The notes beneath the pieces were generated by a model. That model did no database searches. It was not told the origin of the DNA and worked only from the letters and a program-made list of their open reading frames with translations. Shown here piece after piece: positions 20,732 to 35,700 of a DNA stretch of 64,000 nucleotides. The first letter of the stretch is position 1, and each line of letters begins with the position of its first letter. The DNA comes from Phorcus lineatus. Taxonomy: Eukaryota > Mollusca > Gastropoda > Trochida > Trochidae. Location of the stretch: the NCBI GenBank assembly GCA_921293015.1, contig OV121090.1, positions 16,647,304-16,711,303 of the forward strand, read 5' to 3'. The position numbers and the translations under genes are program-made.

Positions 20732-23700
20732 ATACATATTACACAATAAGTCAATACTCACGTCTTTGAACACTGTAGAATATCATTTAATATGCATGAA
20801 ACAAGGCCTGTCAACCTTCTTGTTCCTGGTTAAGACTAAGTCTTACGCATATTTTGTTTTTTTTATTTTGCTCTTAGACTTGAAAGAAAATTTTACTTTA
20901 CAGCTGGGTATCTTTCAATTGAATTATAAACACTTCATTTATACTTTTGTATGTCATCCAAGTGTATTAACCTTAAGCACAATTGAAACAGGGCTCCAGA
21001 TAAGATGCCTATCTGCGTAATTCATTCACTGTGAAAGAAAACATCAGACTTTATGATAAATATCAATGAATAGTCATCGTGGAAAAAATTACAAATGTTC
21101 TACTGATAATCTGCTTTTTGTCCTTTATCTTTTCATTATTGGTTTGGATAGTATTTTTAAAAACCTTTGCTTAAAATGACATAGAAAATGACAGCACTAA
21201 AGATTTATTTAATATATTTATATAAAACTTCAGAAACTAATGTAGACAAGTATACTTTGTTGAAGGAAGGCAGTACAATTTTGTACCATCATACCATGAA
21301 TGTTTTGTTATGGTCAGGAAAATGACATTTTCTGAAATGCCAAATGATTATTTTGCAAAGAGTTATATAGTTAATAATTTATTGCATGACAGTTACATCA
21401 ATTGAGCATTGGTGTGTCATCAAAATCTGTATAGGAAGTCTATTTCTAGGAAATGTAACATAAACTTTTGAATTGAATATTTTGTCATTATATGATTTAG
21501 CTTTGAAATGGTGGTCTCAAAGCACTTACATCTTTCAAAGTAAAGTATCTTTTGTATATTTTGAAACATGATTTTTAAATGAAAAAATGACTTTCCATAA
21601 AAACATATTTGAAAATTCTTTTTAAGAGAACAACTATATCATTTACTAAATAAGTTTTATGACATTTTTTGTGTGACAAAGATATTTGAAGAAGAATAAT
21701 TTGTTATGGAAAGTCAACTTCTTTATTTTGGTGTAGATACTAACACTGTTATCAAGCAAGTGATTCACTTGTTTGAGAACGGTGTTAATATCTACAGCGT
21801 AACGTGGCAATTCCTGCAATAAAGAAGTTGACTATCCATAACATCTTGTTCTTCTTTATCAATCCAGCTTCTAAAATGTCCCTCAAAGAAGACAAAGATA
21901 TTTGTTATGTAAGTAAATTCACTGTATATGTACAGAATCATTTGATCATTGCTCTCTGCAGTAAATAACTGACTTCTTATTGTAAGAAGATTCCACCTCT
22001 TCAGTGGTGCAACAGGTCAGAGGGGATTCAGTGTCCATTGGAGATATACTCTTGGTGCATGACAGAAATGTTTGTGAGAAGCATCTCATCATTGCCCTCA
22101 GTGGCATAAGAGCTTTCTTTCCTTGATGTAAGAGCAGGGGGCATTGATCTTGAATGTTAGTCAGTTTAGCAGTTTCATCCATGATGTGTGTAAGCAGGGA
22201 ATCGCTAATGAGAATCTATCTTTTTTAATGTTCAATGGCTTATTAGTCAAAAATTTAGGAAGGAAACAATAAATTATTGAACTTGTTCTCAACGAAAAAG
22301 TTAATTGAATACACCATTCACTTTGGCACAGACAAGCTCTTAAACACCATTTTCAATGTAGAAGAAGTTTATACCAATTGTATTGTACTAAAATTGTACT
22401 GTTCACCCTAATCTTAAAACATAGTATCCATTTTACCTTATTCATTTATGAAACATCTAGAATAATTCACTGACACAAAATAAATTATGAGTTGTATGAA
22501 AGGCAGCGATACAGGATTTATCTTTAAATAACATGTCAGTTCAAAACTTGGTCTGACAGCATTGCATCAATGCTCTCAATGAAAGAATTGACTAATTGAA
22601 AGACTGAATGAGTCTATTCTTGCAGTCAGAGCCATAGGCAAAGTTCCTTGTATTTCCATCCCACCTGATTCATCCCTCTATAGGCCTAAGGCAATTCATC
22701 GAAGCGTAATGTATTTGCAGCCGTGACTCATCGGGAATCACCGATTTCATCGTGGATGTCAAGCATGGACCTTGATGGCTTTATCAATCACATCTTGCTG
22801 GTGCAACAGGCTTCCTCGGTGGTAGATTCATGGTGCTGGGTCAAGAGAATAATTAATTAGCATTGATCCACTACAAGATTCATCCTTTAGGACGCTGCTT
22901 TCACTCTCTCAAATTGGGACTGGATATGAATGTCTTTTATCAAAGATGTTCTTCACAACAGAACTAAATGATATGTTATCCAATGTTCGAAGACTTCCAT
23001 ATTATTCCCCGAGATCACCTTTGGAATATTTAGATATTGCTGTAAAAGTGATTTGTGTTTAGTCATAAGTGTTTACCCATGGGTAAATCAGGCCAAAAAC
23101 ATCTGAAGCAATGCTTGTTTTAGCAAATGATCGTATTCAATGTTTTCTTTTCATTTCATTGAATAAAGACAGACGAATATAGTAAGTCTTTTTTTAATAT
23201 AAAATCTTTGCTAGATTCGATGTTGGAACTGAGAAAGTAGTTCCGGTGAATGTTCACACTACCTATTTTGACTTGAAAAGATTCATACAAGTATGTACTT
23301 TTTTTTGAGAGTTCATGGGAAATGAACTACTGAAATTAAGATCACATGACTGTGCTCTTAACCAATCAGCGCTCAGGATTATGTGTGAAAGTGCAAAAGT
23401 ATATTAAATTGTTCTTTAGCTTTTAACGTGTAATAAGTGTCAATCATTTCATTATGATCCTCCAGGCAGTTATATATACAAGATAGGCTTGAACAGGTTT
23501 TCAACAAAAGATTATCAATTTATATGAAGAAGGAGAATAGATCAATCAAAAGCGAAAATCAAGAAAAAAAGGAAGAAAGTTTAATAATGTCAGAAGAATC
23601 TTGTTTTGTGTAATAAGAAACAGATATCTTGATCCTTAAAGGTGCAACCAAGAAAATAATAAATAATCCATATTGACAAATCCTTTCATTTATTTTCATA

Positions 23701-26700
23701 ACAGAGGCGTTTATTTGTTAAAAGCTGAATAAACAGTGAATAACAGTTCTTTGTTCAGATGTGTGTCAAACATGAGTAGGGTCATAGTTTCTCGAACCAC
23801 GATTCCTCTTTTTCTTATGCATGAATGAGAGGGACTCTTGCAGTGCGAATCAGGACATGCAGATATAGGGGTGCGGGTTATGCAGTGGTTTGAGTGTCAA
23901 GGTGACGACTCCTGTCACAGGGCTATGGCATTCACTTCTTCAGAAGACGATGTGTGTTGAAGTTGGTTGAAATGCTAAATTGATTGCAGTAGCTCCCATG
24001 GTTGGCCACTACAAGTTACCAGCTGTAGTTGCAATGACTGTACAGCAAAAATAGTATTGCAGGCCTTTGCAGGGACTTGAAGAGTCGGGTTCTATGATAT
24101 GAGCGTCAAACCACTTGGTCTTCAGCCTTTTGACTGTAATAGTTAAGGACATAACTGTACTTTATTGCAATGCTCAAGGTGGGAGAGGCCAGTCTACTTC
24201 TTGAAGACTGTCAATGAATTAACATAAAGAATTTAAAAGGGTGCAAACTGTATGTTGATCTCTGACTTATTCTACAGCTTATTAAGAAGTACCTAGCTGT
24301 CAATGAAATGAATAAAAATGTAAAGGAGCCTAGAGCAAGTCTAGGAGTAGGATTAACATAATGATGTCTCCCCTCAAGCCCTGCATGTGTAACCCCTCTA
24401 ACGAAGCTGGAGATGTTCCATGTCAGGCTCCAATAATGAAGCATGTTTCTTGATAAGCCTGTTTGTAGCCAGATTAATTAGCTGAAGATCAAAGCAGTCA
24501 AGACGTAGAGAACCATGTGATTAAATTCAGCCGGCTCAGATCATTCAGGATTTGTGGAGAATATAAACAGTGTAGGGCCATATTTATAACAATGCATTAC
24601 TAGACGTCTTGTCAGCTGTAATGACAGTGAGGTATCACTTTGTATTATTTGTAAGACAAAGCCATCTAGATATCGCTTTATTAGCTTTGTCCTCCATTGT
24701 AGCTTATTGATTAGTTGTCAATGTCTCCAATTATCTAGTTCATTCATGCCACAAAATATCTACTCAATATTTGTGACTTGTTTTAAGAAAACTGACTTTC
24801 AAAAGGAAATTTGATGTGATGATGAATTGTTTAAGGTATTTAATATTAATTGAGGATTCTGGATGATGTAATTTGCATACTTAAATCAAATATGAAATAA
24901 AGTAGTTTTAGATAATTACATGGTAAAAAGATAATTTCTTTCATTTGGAAGATTGTTAATGGGAACTCAAACTTATAATGACTTGGCATAAACCAATTGA
25001 CATGAATTCAAGGGTGTGATTTCCCAATTCTTTTGACAAGTGTTGACTAGTGATAGAGGATACAATTTATGAATATGTCTCTTTTATTCCTTGAATATGG
25101 CAACAAAAAAAGTTTCAAAGAGAGAATACAAAATACTCATGATACAATATTGTATGAAAAGAGGTTGAAACACATATGAATATTTGAACTACTTAAGCAG
25201 AACAAGAAGAAGTAGGTAATGGTGCTGGCGGCAGAGATCCTGGAATGGTACTTAAAAACTACTCTCAGACAATTGGTACCATGAGAAGTGATAATAAAGT
25301 TAGGTGTTTCACTGAGAAGAGAGCAAATCCCCGTCAGGACCCCCTCCCCAACTAAGCGCCTTCCAACCTTCCAACGGCCATCTTTCCGCAGAGAGAGACA
25401 GTATACTAGGGGACCTTATCTTCCCAGTTATCAGTAGAAGCCTGTATAGGTGCCCTCATCTCTAGCTATCTCTTCTCTCACCAGGGGGCGCCCTGGCTAC
25501 ACAGCCAAATTAGTACATAGGGTTATAAAAGCTTATGGTGTTTTAATGTGTTCAAGTTTACCCAAAATTTCTTTGTTCAATGTTGTTACTTTTGGTTGTA
25601 TGCATGAACTTTATACATTATGTGGTTTTCTTTTTTATGAATCTAACAGTCTGATATTTGAAAATTGATTCTAAAGTATTGCTTTAAATAGATGAAAAAC
25701 CAATGTTTTCAATTAATATTCATCCAATATTATTTGTTTGCCAATGACTATAACCTGAGAGTAAGCTAAATGTTGTTTTAGTGGAGATCATTCCAAAATG
25801 TCTTCATGGAGCTATTAACATCAATGGTTATATTATCTCATTTTGTCCTTTTCCATACAACTGATGCTGATGGTTATGGTTTGCGGAAAGTGTTTTATTG
25901 AAACTAAATCTCTTTAAATATTTTACATTTTTGTTCTATAGTTTAGATGACTCTATGATTTATAAAAAACCTTCTGCAAACCGTTATCTAGTAATTTTAT
26001 CTGTAAAACTATCAATTTCAAATCATTGTAAAAAAATGGAATAATAATCCATTTAGGGAATCTATATTTTAGGAAATTCAACCTTACTGAATAAGTTGTA
26101 ACAGATATGTTTAGTTCTTCTGTCACACCATATATGTTAGCAAGGCTTTGAAAGTAACACTAAGATGGTATCTAGTGGCAGTAGCAATACAGCAACATAT
26201 ATATCTTTAGTGAGGATGTTTCTGGTGTCAAGGGTCATTTGGCTAACTGGGGGCGGGATAGCGCAGTGGTTAGCGCGTTCGGCTTCGGATCAGGAGGTCC
26301 GTGGTTCGAATCCCGCCAGGGGGTCGGCAACTTTGTCTGTAGTAGAGAACTGTTCTACACGCAGTCAGGTTTGGGTGCAATGCTACACTAAAATTCAGCG
26401 CAGTACCACCCATGGTTCGCTAGTTCCAGCCGATGCTCGCAGGTTTCACCGCAATTCATAGCCACAATGGTGTTGCAGGCTTTCTTCCCGCAATAATACT
26501 AGCAGCCGCGATATAAGTGAAATAATCTTGAAAGCGGTGTTAAACACCAACTCACCTCACCTCACCTCATTTGGCTAACTGAGATAGCATCAGGTTGGTT
26601 TGAGGGGATAGTACACAATTACAAATCATCACACACACAGGATATCTTGCAAACTTCAACTCAAACAGAAGGGTTTTCATTACTGCATTCTGTGGATCTG

Positions 26701-29700
26701 TCAGTGACAAGGCTTAGATTTTCATAGTTTCCTTGCAGTAAGGTAGTCGAAAGTTCATGCTTAGTTATGCTTCTTGGACCACACCATAGCTACACTATCA
26801 AATATCTGGGAGTCTTGATTCTGTATTAGATGGAATCATACAGGTTTCACTGGACCGGTTGATATTGCACATTCTATACATGTTTAGCACTAATATTGAC
26901 AAACTTAGAGAAGGAACCTAGCTTCTATCCATTAATATCCTATCCTATCATGTTGTCATCATAAGTTTGGTTTACACACTGAATGGTACAAACTATCATA
27001 GTGAGTAAGAATCTACAACCGGGAGGTCTTCCATCCTGGTGTGTAAATACAAGTGACATTTGCACTGAGACATCAGCAGTTTGGTTTACAGAAGGAATGG
27101 TGCAGGCATTGGTACTGCACATTGTGTGGATATCTGGGAGCTCCTATTGACACACTGTCGGTGTTTATGTTGGGCAATACACATACCAGGAATAGCAGGT
27201 GCTTGTTTTCATTGTACATCTGTCCGTCTGTCTTACCTGGGGCTTTGTTTATCATTCCACTTTAGTGTTGGACTTGATGTTATCAGTTGAGTTGGTTTCT
27301 GTTGTACATTGTGAAGTCTTGTTTTGAATCTGTTAAATGACTCTGACTCTGTTCTGATTTGTGTATAGTATTTGAATCCATCATCTCTCTATCGTTAGTG
27401 GTTAATTAGATTTTGGACTTCACCTCTGGATTTACGACCTGGGTTTAGATATCTAGACTGATCTTGTACCTTGTTTCAACATGTATTATGTATAATTGTT
27501 TTATGCCAACATTGTACATTGTACATCCATGGTACAATATTTATGTTAAGCTTTAGTTCACCATTAAACAAATCTCAATGCCGTTAGTCTGTGCTACTGT
27601 TGTTTCTGATCTGAACATTATTCTACCTCTGAAGGTATAACCGATCAAGTATGTTAATGTTGTATTTTCCATTTGGTAAATCTTTCACTGAACATCTGAC
27701 CTATGCATTAAATTCCATACTGCAAATCTGAAAGTACCTTTCTGTCTCTTCTTGTAGAAAGAAGTATATCTCATCAGGTAAGCTATTGTTGTATCTCCCA
27801 TGTGCTAAACCTTACACTGCACATCTGATCCAGCTCTTCAAGTCAGTCAGCAAGCTGTAAGCCAACTAAGCATGCCACTCACAATGGGGATAAAGGCAAT
27901 CATAAAGTCAATGTAACGATAAGAGGGACTCCCACAAGTCAGACTATATCATCTATCCAGATAATCCAGGGAGCAAAAAGTTGCCAAATAGCATTATGAA
28001 AGAGGTTAAACTGATTCAATATGGCGGTGCTTGAGAACAGAGGGAAACACGGATGAAGTAATTAGCCTGCCATGCTCTGTGAGTGATACTGCTCACTTCA
28101 TAGAGGTTCTTCATACAGGAATACGTCCTCTCCATCGTTAACTTCGCTCCTGGAGTGGAGCAGAGATCCAACAAACTTGTTTTGTAACATGCAACCTGCA
28201 CAGCTGCGTCCAATTTGTGATGGCATCGGGCCATGGACACACCTCACCATCTTCAGAGAAGTGCTTCACAATCGTACAACCTACCTAATTAAAAGTTGAC
28301 TGGAAGAAATGTGAATCAAAGGGAAACTTTTTAATTTTAATGTTTACTGAAAGAATAAAAGTCAAAGGTATTCCTTTTAGTTAATTGTTCACTTGGACAA
28401 TTGTAGTTCTTAATCTAAAAATTCATATTTTAAGAGAAGTTTCTTAAGTTTGATATTAAAATTTGAATAGCTTTAAAAATTTCAAAATCAAATAGGATTA
28501 TTTTGTACAAAGTGCATGGATATTTCAATTGAAAGTAAAACCTTAATTTTTTTTCATATGACCTGTATGAACAAAATATTTAAGCTATTAAAATATTTTG
28601 ATATTTAAATTTTTGTAATAAGCTTACTAGAACAAGATGAGTATGCCCTGCCCTTTTGATAACACCAGAAGCAAAAAATCGAAAAGGCTAAAATCTTGTG
28701 TACTGAGTCATCAGCTGATAAAGATTATACTTAATGGATTTGGTGGTCCTGTGGCAGTTCATATGGTGAACTTTTGACCATTTATAAAATGAACTACAGA
28801 TAGCCTGATGAGTTACAGAGCCAATGGCTCTATTTCAAAGAAATTGGTAACATGTACATATCTCATAAAAAAAATATGGATATGATTCATCAAAAGTATA
28901 AAGCAACTAATCAATCATTCACGTTTCTAATAAACACATTAACAGGTGCATTACCACAATATTACAAATGGTATATGAGTGTAGATGCTGTATCATTTAA
29001 ATAATTTGTCATGCATGGTCAAATACCCAAATAGTTATACTCACCTTACAATAATGTATGTACAATATGACCAATTGGAGGGCAGTCAAGTTTGATATAT
29101 TACTGACTAATGATTCAATATCATTTTCGAAATGTGGATCTGGTTTGTTATTAAAGAGAGAACAAATAATGATTTATACAGGTGTGCTGAGGAAAGAGAT
29201 GCAAAGGTTTGTTGAAAATGATTTACCAGCAAAACAGGAAAATATTTTTGTAAGTAAACAGAGTACTTAGTTTGCTTTCTAATTTACAACTTAGTTTCCT
29301 AGAAGGCAGAAGCACTGTAAAACATCAGAATGTTTAGAAAGGAGCTTGCATCAAAAGCTGATGTTCATCACTGATGTTTTAGGAAGGAGGCAAAGTTGAG
29401 TAGGGAATGTTTGAACATACCAGGTATGGGTCATATCATTAGATGCTTCGTTGCTGAAGAAGAAATGTGTACTAGTGTCATTCCCAGATGATGAGTATAT
29501 GATATAACACACCAGGTGCTATGAAAGAAGTCTTTGTTGCTGAACAAGAAATGTGCACTAGTGGCAATCCCAGATGATGAGTATATGATATAACACACCA
29601 GGTGCTATGGAAGAAGTCTTTGGTGCTGAAGAGGAAATATGTACTAGTGGCAGTCCCAGATGTTGAGTATATGATATAACACACTAGGTGCTATGGAACA

Positions 29701-32700
29701 ATGCTTTGGTTCTGAAGAAGAAATGTGCACTAGTGGCAATCCCAGATGATGAGTATATGATATAACACAACAGGTGCTATGGAAGAAGTCTTTGGTGCTG
29801 AAGAGGAAATATGTACTAGTGGCAGTCCCAGATGATGAGTAGATGATATAACACACCAGGTGCTATGGAAGAAGTCTTTGGTGCTGAAGAGGAAATATGT
29901 ACTAGTGGCAGTCCCAGATGTTGAGTATATGATATAACACACTAGGTGCTATGGAAGAAGTCTTTGTTGCTGAACAAGAAATATGTACTAGTGGCAGTCC
30001 CAGATGATGAGTAGATGATATAACACACCAGGTGCTATGGAAGAAGTCTTTGGTGCTGAAGAGGAAATATGTACTAGTGGCAGTCCCAGATGATGAGTAT
30101 ATGATATAGCACACCAGGTGCTATGGAACAATGCTTTGTTGCTGAACAAGAAATGTGCACTAGTGGCAATCCCAGATGATGAGTATATGATATAACACAC
30201 CAGGTGCTATGGAAGAAGTCTTTGGTGCTGAAGAGGAAATATGTACAAGTGGCATTCCCAGATGATGAGTATATGATATAACACACCAGGTGCTATGGAA
30301 CAATGCTTTGGTGCTGAAGAAGAAATATGTACTAGTGGCAGTCCCAGATGTTGAGTATATGATATAACACACCAGATGCTTTGGAACAATGCTTTGGTGC
30401 TGAAGAGGAAATATGTACTAGTGGCAGTCCCAGATGTTGAGTATATGATATAACACACTAGGTGCTATGGAAGAAGTCTTTGTTGCTGAGCAAGAAATGT
30501 GCACTAGTGGCAATCCCAGATGATGAGTATATGATATAACACACCAGGTGCTATGGAAGAAGTCTTTGGTGCTGAAGAGGAAATATGTACAAGTGGCAGT
30601 CCCAGATGATGAGTATATGATATAACACACCAGGTGCTATGGAACAATGCTTTGGTTCTGAAGAAGAAATATGTACTAGTGGCAGTCCCAGATGTTGAGT
30701 ATATGATATAACACACCAGATGCTTTGGAACAATGCTTTGGTGCTGAAGAGGAAATATGTACTAGTGGCAGTCCCAGATGTTGAGTATATGATATAACAC
30801 ACTAGGTGCTATGGAACAATGCTTTGTTGCTGAACAAGAAATGTGCACTAGTGGCAATCCCAGATGATGAGTATATGATATAACACACCAGGTGCTATGG
30901 AAGAAGTCTTTGGTGCTGAAGAGGAAATGTGTACAAGTGTCATTCCCAGATGATGAGTATATGATATAACACACCAGGTGCTATGGAACAATGCTTTGTT
31001 GCTGAACAAGAAATGTGCACTAGTGGCAATCCCAGATGATGAGTAGATGATATAACAAACCAGGTGCTATGGAACAATGCTTTGTTGCTGAACAAGAAAT
31101 GTGCACTAGTGGCAATCCCAGATGATGAGTAGATGATATAACAAACCAGGTGCTATGGAAGAAGTCTTTGGTGCTGAAGAGGAAATATATACTAGTGGCA
31201 GTCCCAGATGATGAGTATATGATATAACACACCAGGTACTATGGAAGAATGCTTTGCTGAATATCGGCTACTTTTTTATATAGAGGTTGGCTGCACAGTA
31301 GAGTAAAGGATGCCCCCGACTGGACCTATACTCTATCCAATTTGTTGTCTCCTCACATTAGGGCCCATATACTGCAGTTTTAATAAAACTGTTATCGACA
31401 AATATGTGAATGTGGCTAAGAAAATTGTTAAAGAATGAAGACTTTTTTGTGAGTATGTAACTTCTCTATTATGAAATGGTGCATTTTTATACCCCTGCTT
31501 ACTTCTCATAGCGGGGGTGTATAGCGGTCCATCCGTCCCTCTGTCCGTCCTTTTGTCAGGTCTATTTACTCAAAAACCAATTGGGATAGTTCAACCAAAC
31601 TTTGCACACTTGTTAACTATAACCTTTTCAAAGTTTGGAACTTTTTGTGTTTTTTGTTTTTCTGGAATTCATTTTTTTTGTCGTTTCCATGGAATCGTCA
31701 ATTTTTGGACCTAGTTATATGGTGTACAATGGGGACAGATTTTCTCAGAAATTATTACACCTAGAGGACTGACATTTTGGTTTTAGATACACCCGATGAT
31801 ACTCTTGATCGAGTTTGAAAGACATTTCCGAAATATTATTTTTCACAAAGTTATGGACCTTGAATGCGCAATCTGACTTGTAGTGATTAATAGGTCTGAT
31901 GTTCCAATGGGGACAAGTTCTCTCAGACAGTATCACACTTAGGTGAATGAAATTTTGTTTTTGGACACATCTGTTGATGCTCTTAATGAAGTTCTAAAGA
32001 CATTTCCGAAATATTATTTTTGACAGACTTATGGCCCTTGATTGCACAATTGGACCTAACAGATTAGCGATTAACAGGTCTGTTGCTCCAATGGGGACAC
32101 ATTTACTCTTAAACTATTACAGTAACTTTTAGTGAATCAGGTTATCCAGAATCATATTAATTCAGACTAGAGGGAGAAGAAATCAGACGGGCTGCGGAGG
32201 TATGTGAGCCGTGCTCACTTTTTTTGGTTCTAACTCTATGTTGTCAAGCAAGGCAATCATTGCCTAATCTGAATATAGAAAATATGTGTTGTATGTTAAA
32301 AATTTCATTTAGAAAAGGTATTCTGGGTCTAGTTGCCGTATATCAAAAAGGAATCTCTCAACCTTTTAAATTATTTGTTGCAAAGAATTATCAATGTAAT
32401 TGGGTCATCTGTTATTTAAAGCAGAGCAAATAACAATGATGAGATTAGTAGGAGAAAAACACACAAAATAAAAGCATGCAATGAGTGATAATTGTAGTTT
32501 CTCTTACTCTAAGGAGTACTTTTTATCATGATGTGCCCTATATATTTATATCTGTTTGGCCATTTGGGTTGAAGTTTTTGCATTTCTTTGAAGAATACAT
32601 AATTGTTTTGTTTCAACAGAAATAATAATTGTTGTGCAATTGTGATTTTTACCAGATTGTGTGATGAATAAATTGTGATCCTGAGTCACCAATAATAAGA

Positions 32701-35700
32701 CTTTATGAAATTGACAATGATTTAGGAACAATTGACAATTTAATCACTTTTGATTTCTTCTAGCTAGCTAAGCATGGCAATTTTTGTTAAAGTTCCACAC
32801 ACTGCCTTAGAAGTGTTAGAGCATTCTTTCCTTCAAGGATGATATCCCACCAGTCTAGATTCCATGTTGATACCTTCCCTTTTCAATTCCACTTCCCTGT
32901 GAAAGATGTGCAGTATGAAGATGATTAGAAGCGGGAAGTGAGAGCGCATGGTGTGATGGACAGGATTTTGTAAGAACCCTTCTTCTCTTTGTCAATGGCT
33001 TTTGAGTGAATCATAAACTGGACGCCTTGGTTGGATCATTACAAGATGTTTCTTTGGACATAATAAGATATTTCTTTTGGACGTTTGAAGATATTTCTGT
33101 TGAGGTTAGAAAGTATTTCATTGAACTATTGAAGGCATTTCAGCTGATGCTTGGAAGGTATTTCTTTGATTCCCCATCAAACACGGAAAGCAAGCAGTCC
33201 CACACTTTGAAGGTGATGAATACACAAGGTCTATTAGATCAGCTTGATTGTGTTCCTAGTCTCTCAGAGCGGGCTAGGAGATTGGTCTTCTGAATTAGAA
33301 ACCAAAATAAATCTTGTATGCCTGAAATAAGCAAACTCCCATTGCTTTAAATGATCTTTGTCCTTCATCAAGTTGTCTGGTTGTGAACTTGGGGTGACAG
33401 GACTAGACTGCTGTGAGATTGGAACTTAAATAGATTCATCAAGAACAAAAAAAAGCAAATTTGCTTTACCCAAAATGTTCTTGGGTTGTGTTCATGAGGC
33501 GACATGCCTAGAGTGTTTTGAGTATAGAAGCAATTGAGTTCTGAGATAAAAATGAAGGAACACATTTGCTTTTGTAGAGAACCATTGTCCCTGATTATAT
33601 TCTCTGAAAACTTAATGTGTATATAGAACATCAGGAGTAGACTTTTTTTAGTTTAAAGCCAAATGAATGGATTCTTCAGATAAGAAAATTTAATTTCCTT
33701 TCACATTGGATTATCTAAGTAAGGACGCTTGCATTCCAATATTAAAATATCTGTAAAGTGAGGGACTTCATCTTTATTGAACTATGAGAATGATCTGTCT
33801 TGACATCACAATAAAAACTTCATCATTTATAGCTTAACTGAAATAATAATTTTCATAGTACTATTAATCTGGATTTGTTAGAAGTTTTAGCAAAGAATTA
33901 TTCCTTTGATATTCAACATACTCGTACTACCATACTATGTTTCTATTTTCATCTATTGCAAGGGTATGCATGAGAACAGCATTAGTCAATAGAAACTACT
34001 GAAAGTATTCAGCACAGAACTATAGACAAATGGTCTTGTGTTACATATTGGGATCCAAGTGTTTGCATAATAAGAGATTTTCTAAGGTTTCTTGATGCAT
34101 TTTCAGCTATACTTACATCTAACATGGATCACATACATCAGCAAATATTGGAAAAGACTGTGACAACATTATTAGCCTATCTCATCTTTACTTTCACAGC
34201 ATGAGGTCTGTAAGGAAGAGTAATGGTTATGGTGCTAGTGATACAGACTGGAAAATGTGTTTTTTTCTTGTAGCTATTATTTTGACAACAATGCAGCCTT
34301 TTGATGTACATGTTTTTGTTTGGTATTATATTTAAAGAATATGTTTGACTCGTGTTATCATCCTTATCACAATGTTATTGAATGTTGGTCAATGTGTCGT
34401 CTTCTTTCTGGCAATGTGATCAGTTGCTATAAGTTCTTATAAATATTTATTTTACTCCTTAAAAACTCTATTTTCAACCATTGTTTTACTTTTGTACTTA
34501 TTGCCTCCTCCTGTACCATCATTTACTTACCTTTGTCCGATATGGCATCTTATTTCTGTTCACTATGGCGTCTTTCTTAGACAACTGTTTTCCTTTTCTA
34601 AAAAGACTGCATGGTAGAACACCGCTGTCAATAGGGGAACCATCTTGTCTCAGGGTGAAATGTATATGCTGCTACTTTTTTACCCTGGGTTGTAACCTAT
34701 GAACTACGCTCTATCAAAAAATAGCCAACCAATGACAGCATCTGAAAGGCAATTTTAAGATGGGGTAACATACATAAAAAGTTCACAGGAAACAGTGGAT
34801 CTGTTGAAAGAAATTTTTGTTTCTTATCATAATCATACAGAAGTGCCTGTCCATCAACAACATAACCATTTTAAACTCACATAGGAAACTATCTGTCTCA
34901 CAGCAATATATAACCATTTGTTGTTAACCATGATTACACAAGATACTGTCTTCTTTACAACAATCCTCATGTATCATAATGGGAATCTTACATTGTAAGA
35001 AGAGTTGTCTTGAAGCTATTACTGTTAGTGCTCATTAGTCAGTTTCATGAGAGGTTGTCATTCTGTAGATGGAAATAGGAACAATACAAAAAACATTAAC
35101 TCACATGAGCACGCTGCTTTCATGAAATGCTCTGTCAGTTGAAAGATGTTGCTGCTCTAATGTAATGATGGACAAGGACATGTACATGACTCCATGTGAA
35201 AGAAGTTGTTTTTGTATTCATCGTTCCGTTCTTAGCGTCAGAATTATAGTGGAAGTTTAATGGTTAAACATCAGTGAGCTGCATTTTTTTCAAAATAGTG
35301 TTAATATTTATACCCCTGCTTTACATGATTTTTATTTTTTGCGGTTTCCATGGAAACATGACTAAAACAGTGACTCTATTACCAAGTCCTTTGTCTGGAC
35401 CCTTATCCCTAAACTATACATGCTATCTTCACCAAACTTCATACACTTATCAACAATGATATCTAGATGTGCCCTTTTAGGGTAAGACTGTCTTTTATTT
35501 GTTTGTATATTTTTTTTGGTGTCATTGAAACTTACCATTTTACTTTCATCCAACGTCCCTCAAACATAATCTTTACTGTGAATTTGACGTTTTTCAAGAA
35601 AGCCAGGCTATAGCTTGAAGTGGGGGTATGTGAGCTGTGCTCACTTATTTACTTGTTTGATTATCATCTCTAGTTATCTCGTTGAGTCCTTTACCAGTAC

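Noticed and set aside
21946-22182. Minus-strand frame of 78 codons just after the hairpin insertion
   Set aside because: No similarity recognised and no splice context; judged chance.
26250-26323. A functional tRNA gene
   Set aside because: A and B boxes are present, but the anticodon and acceptor stems do not pair well and the sequence continues into a SINE body with target duplications.
28016-28240. Minus-strand frame containing several cysteines (MSMARCHHKLDAAVQVACYK)
   Set aside because: It lies alone in a long intron, with no domain recognised and no partner exon found.
29478-31232. Many minus-strand frames beginning MCYIIYS.SGTATS
   Set aside because: They recur every 86 bases in overlapping frames and are produced by the satellite; no splice or start context supports a protein.
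33006-33293. Plus-strand frame of 95 codons with repeated FF/YF motifs
   Set aside because: The motifs come from a weak tandem repeat of about 23 bases (AAGATATTTCTTT-like) at 33040-33170, not a recognised protein.
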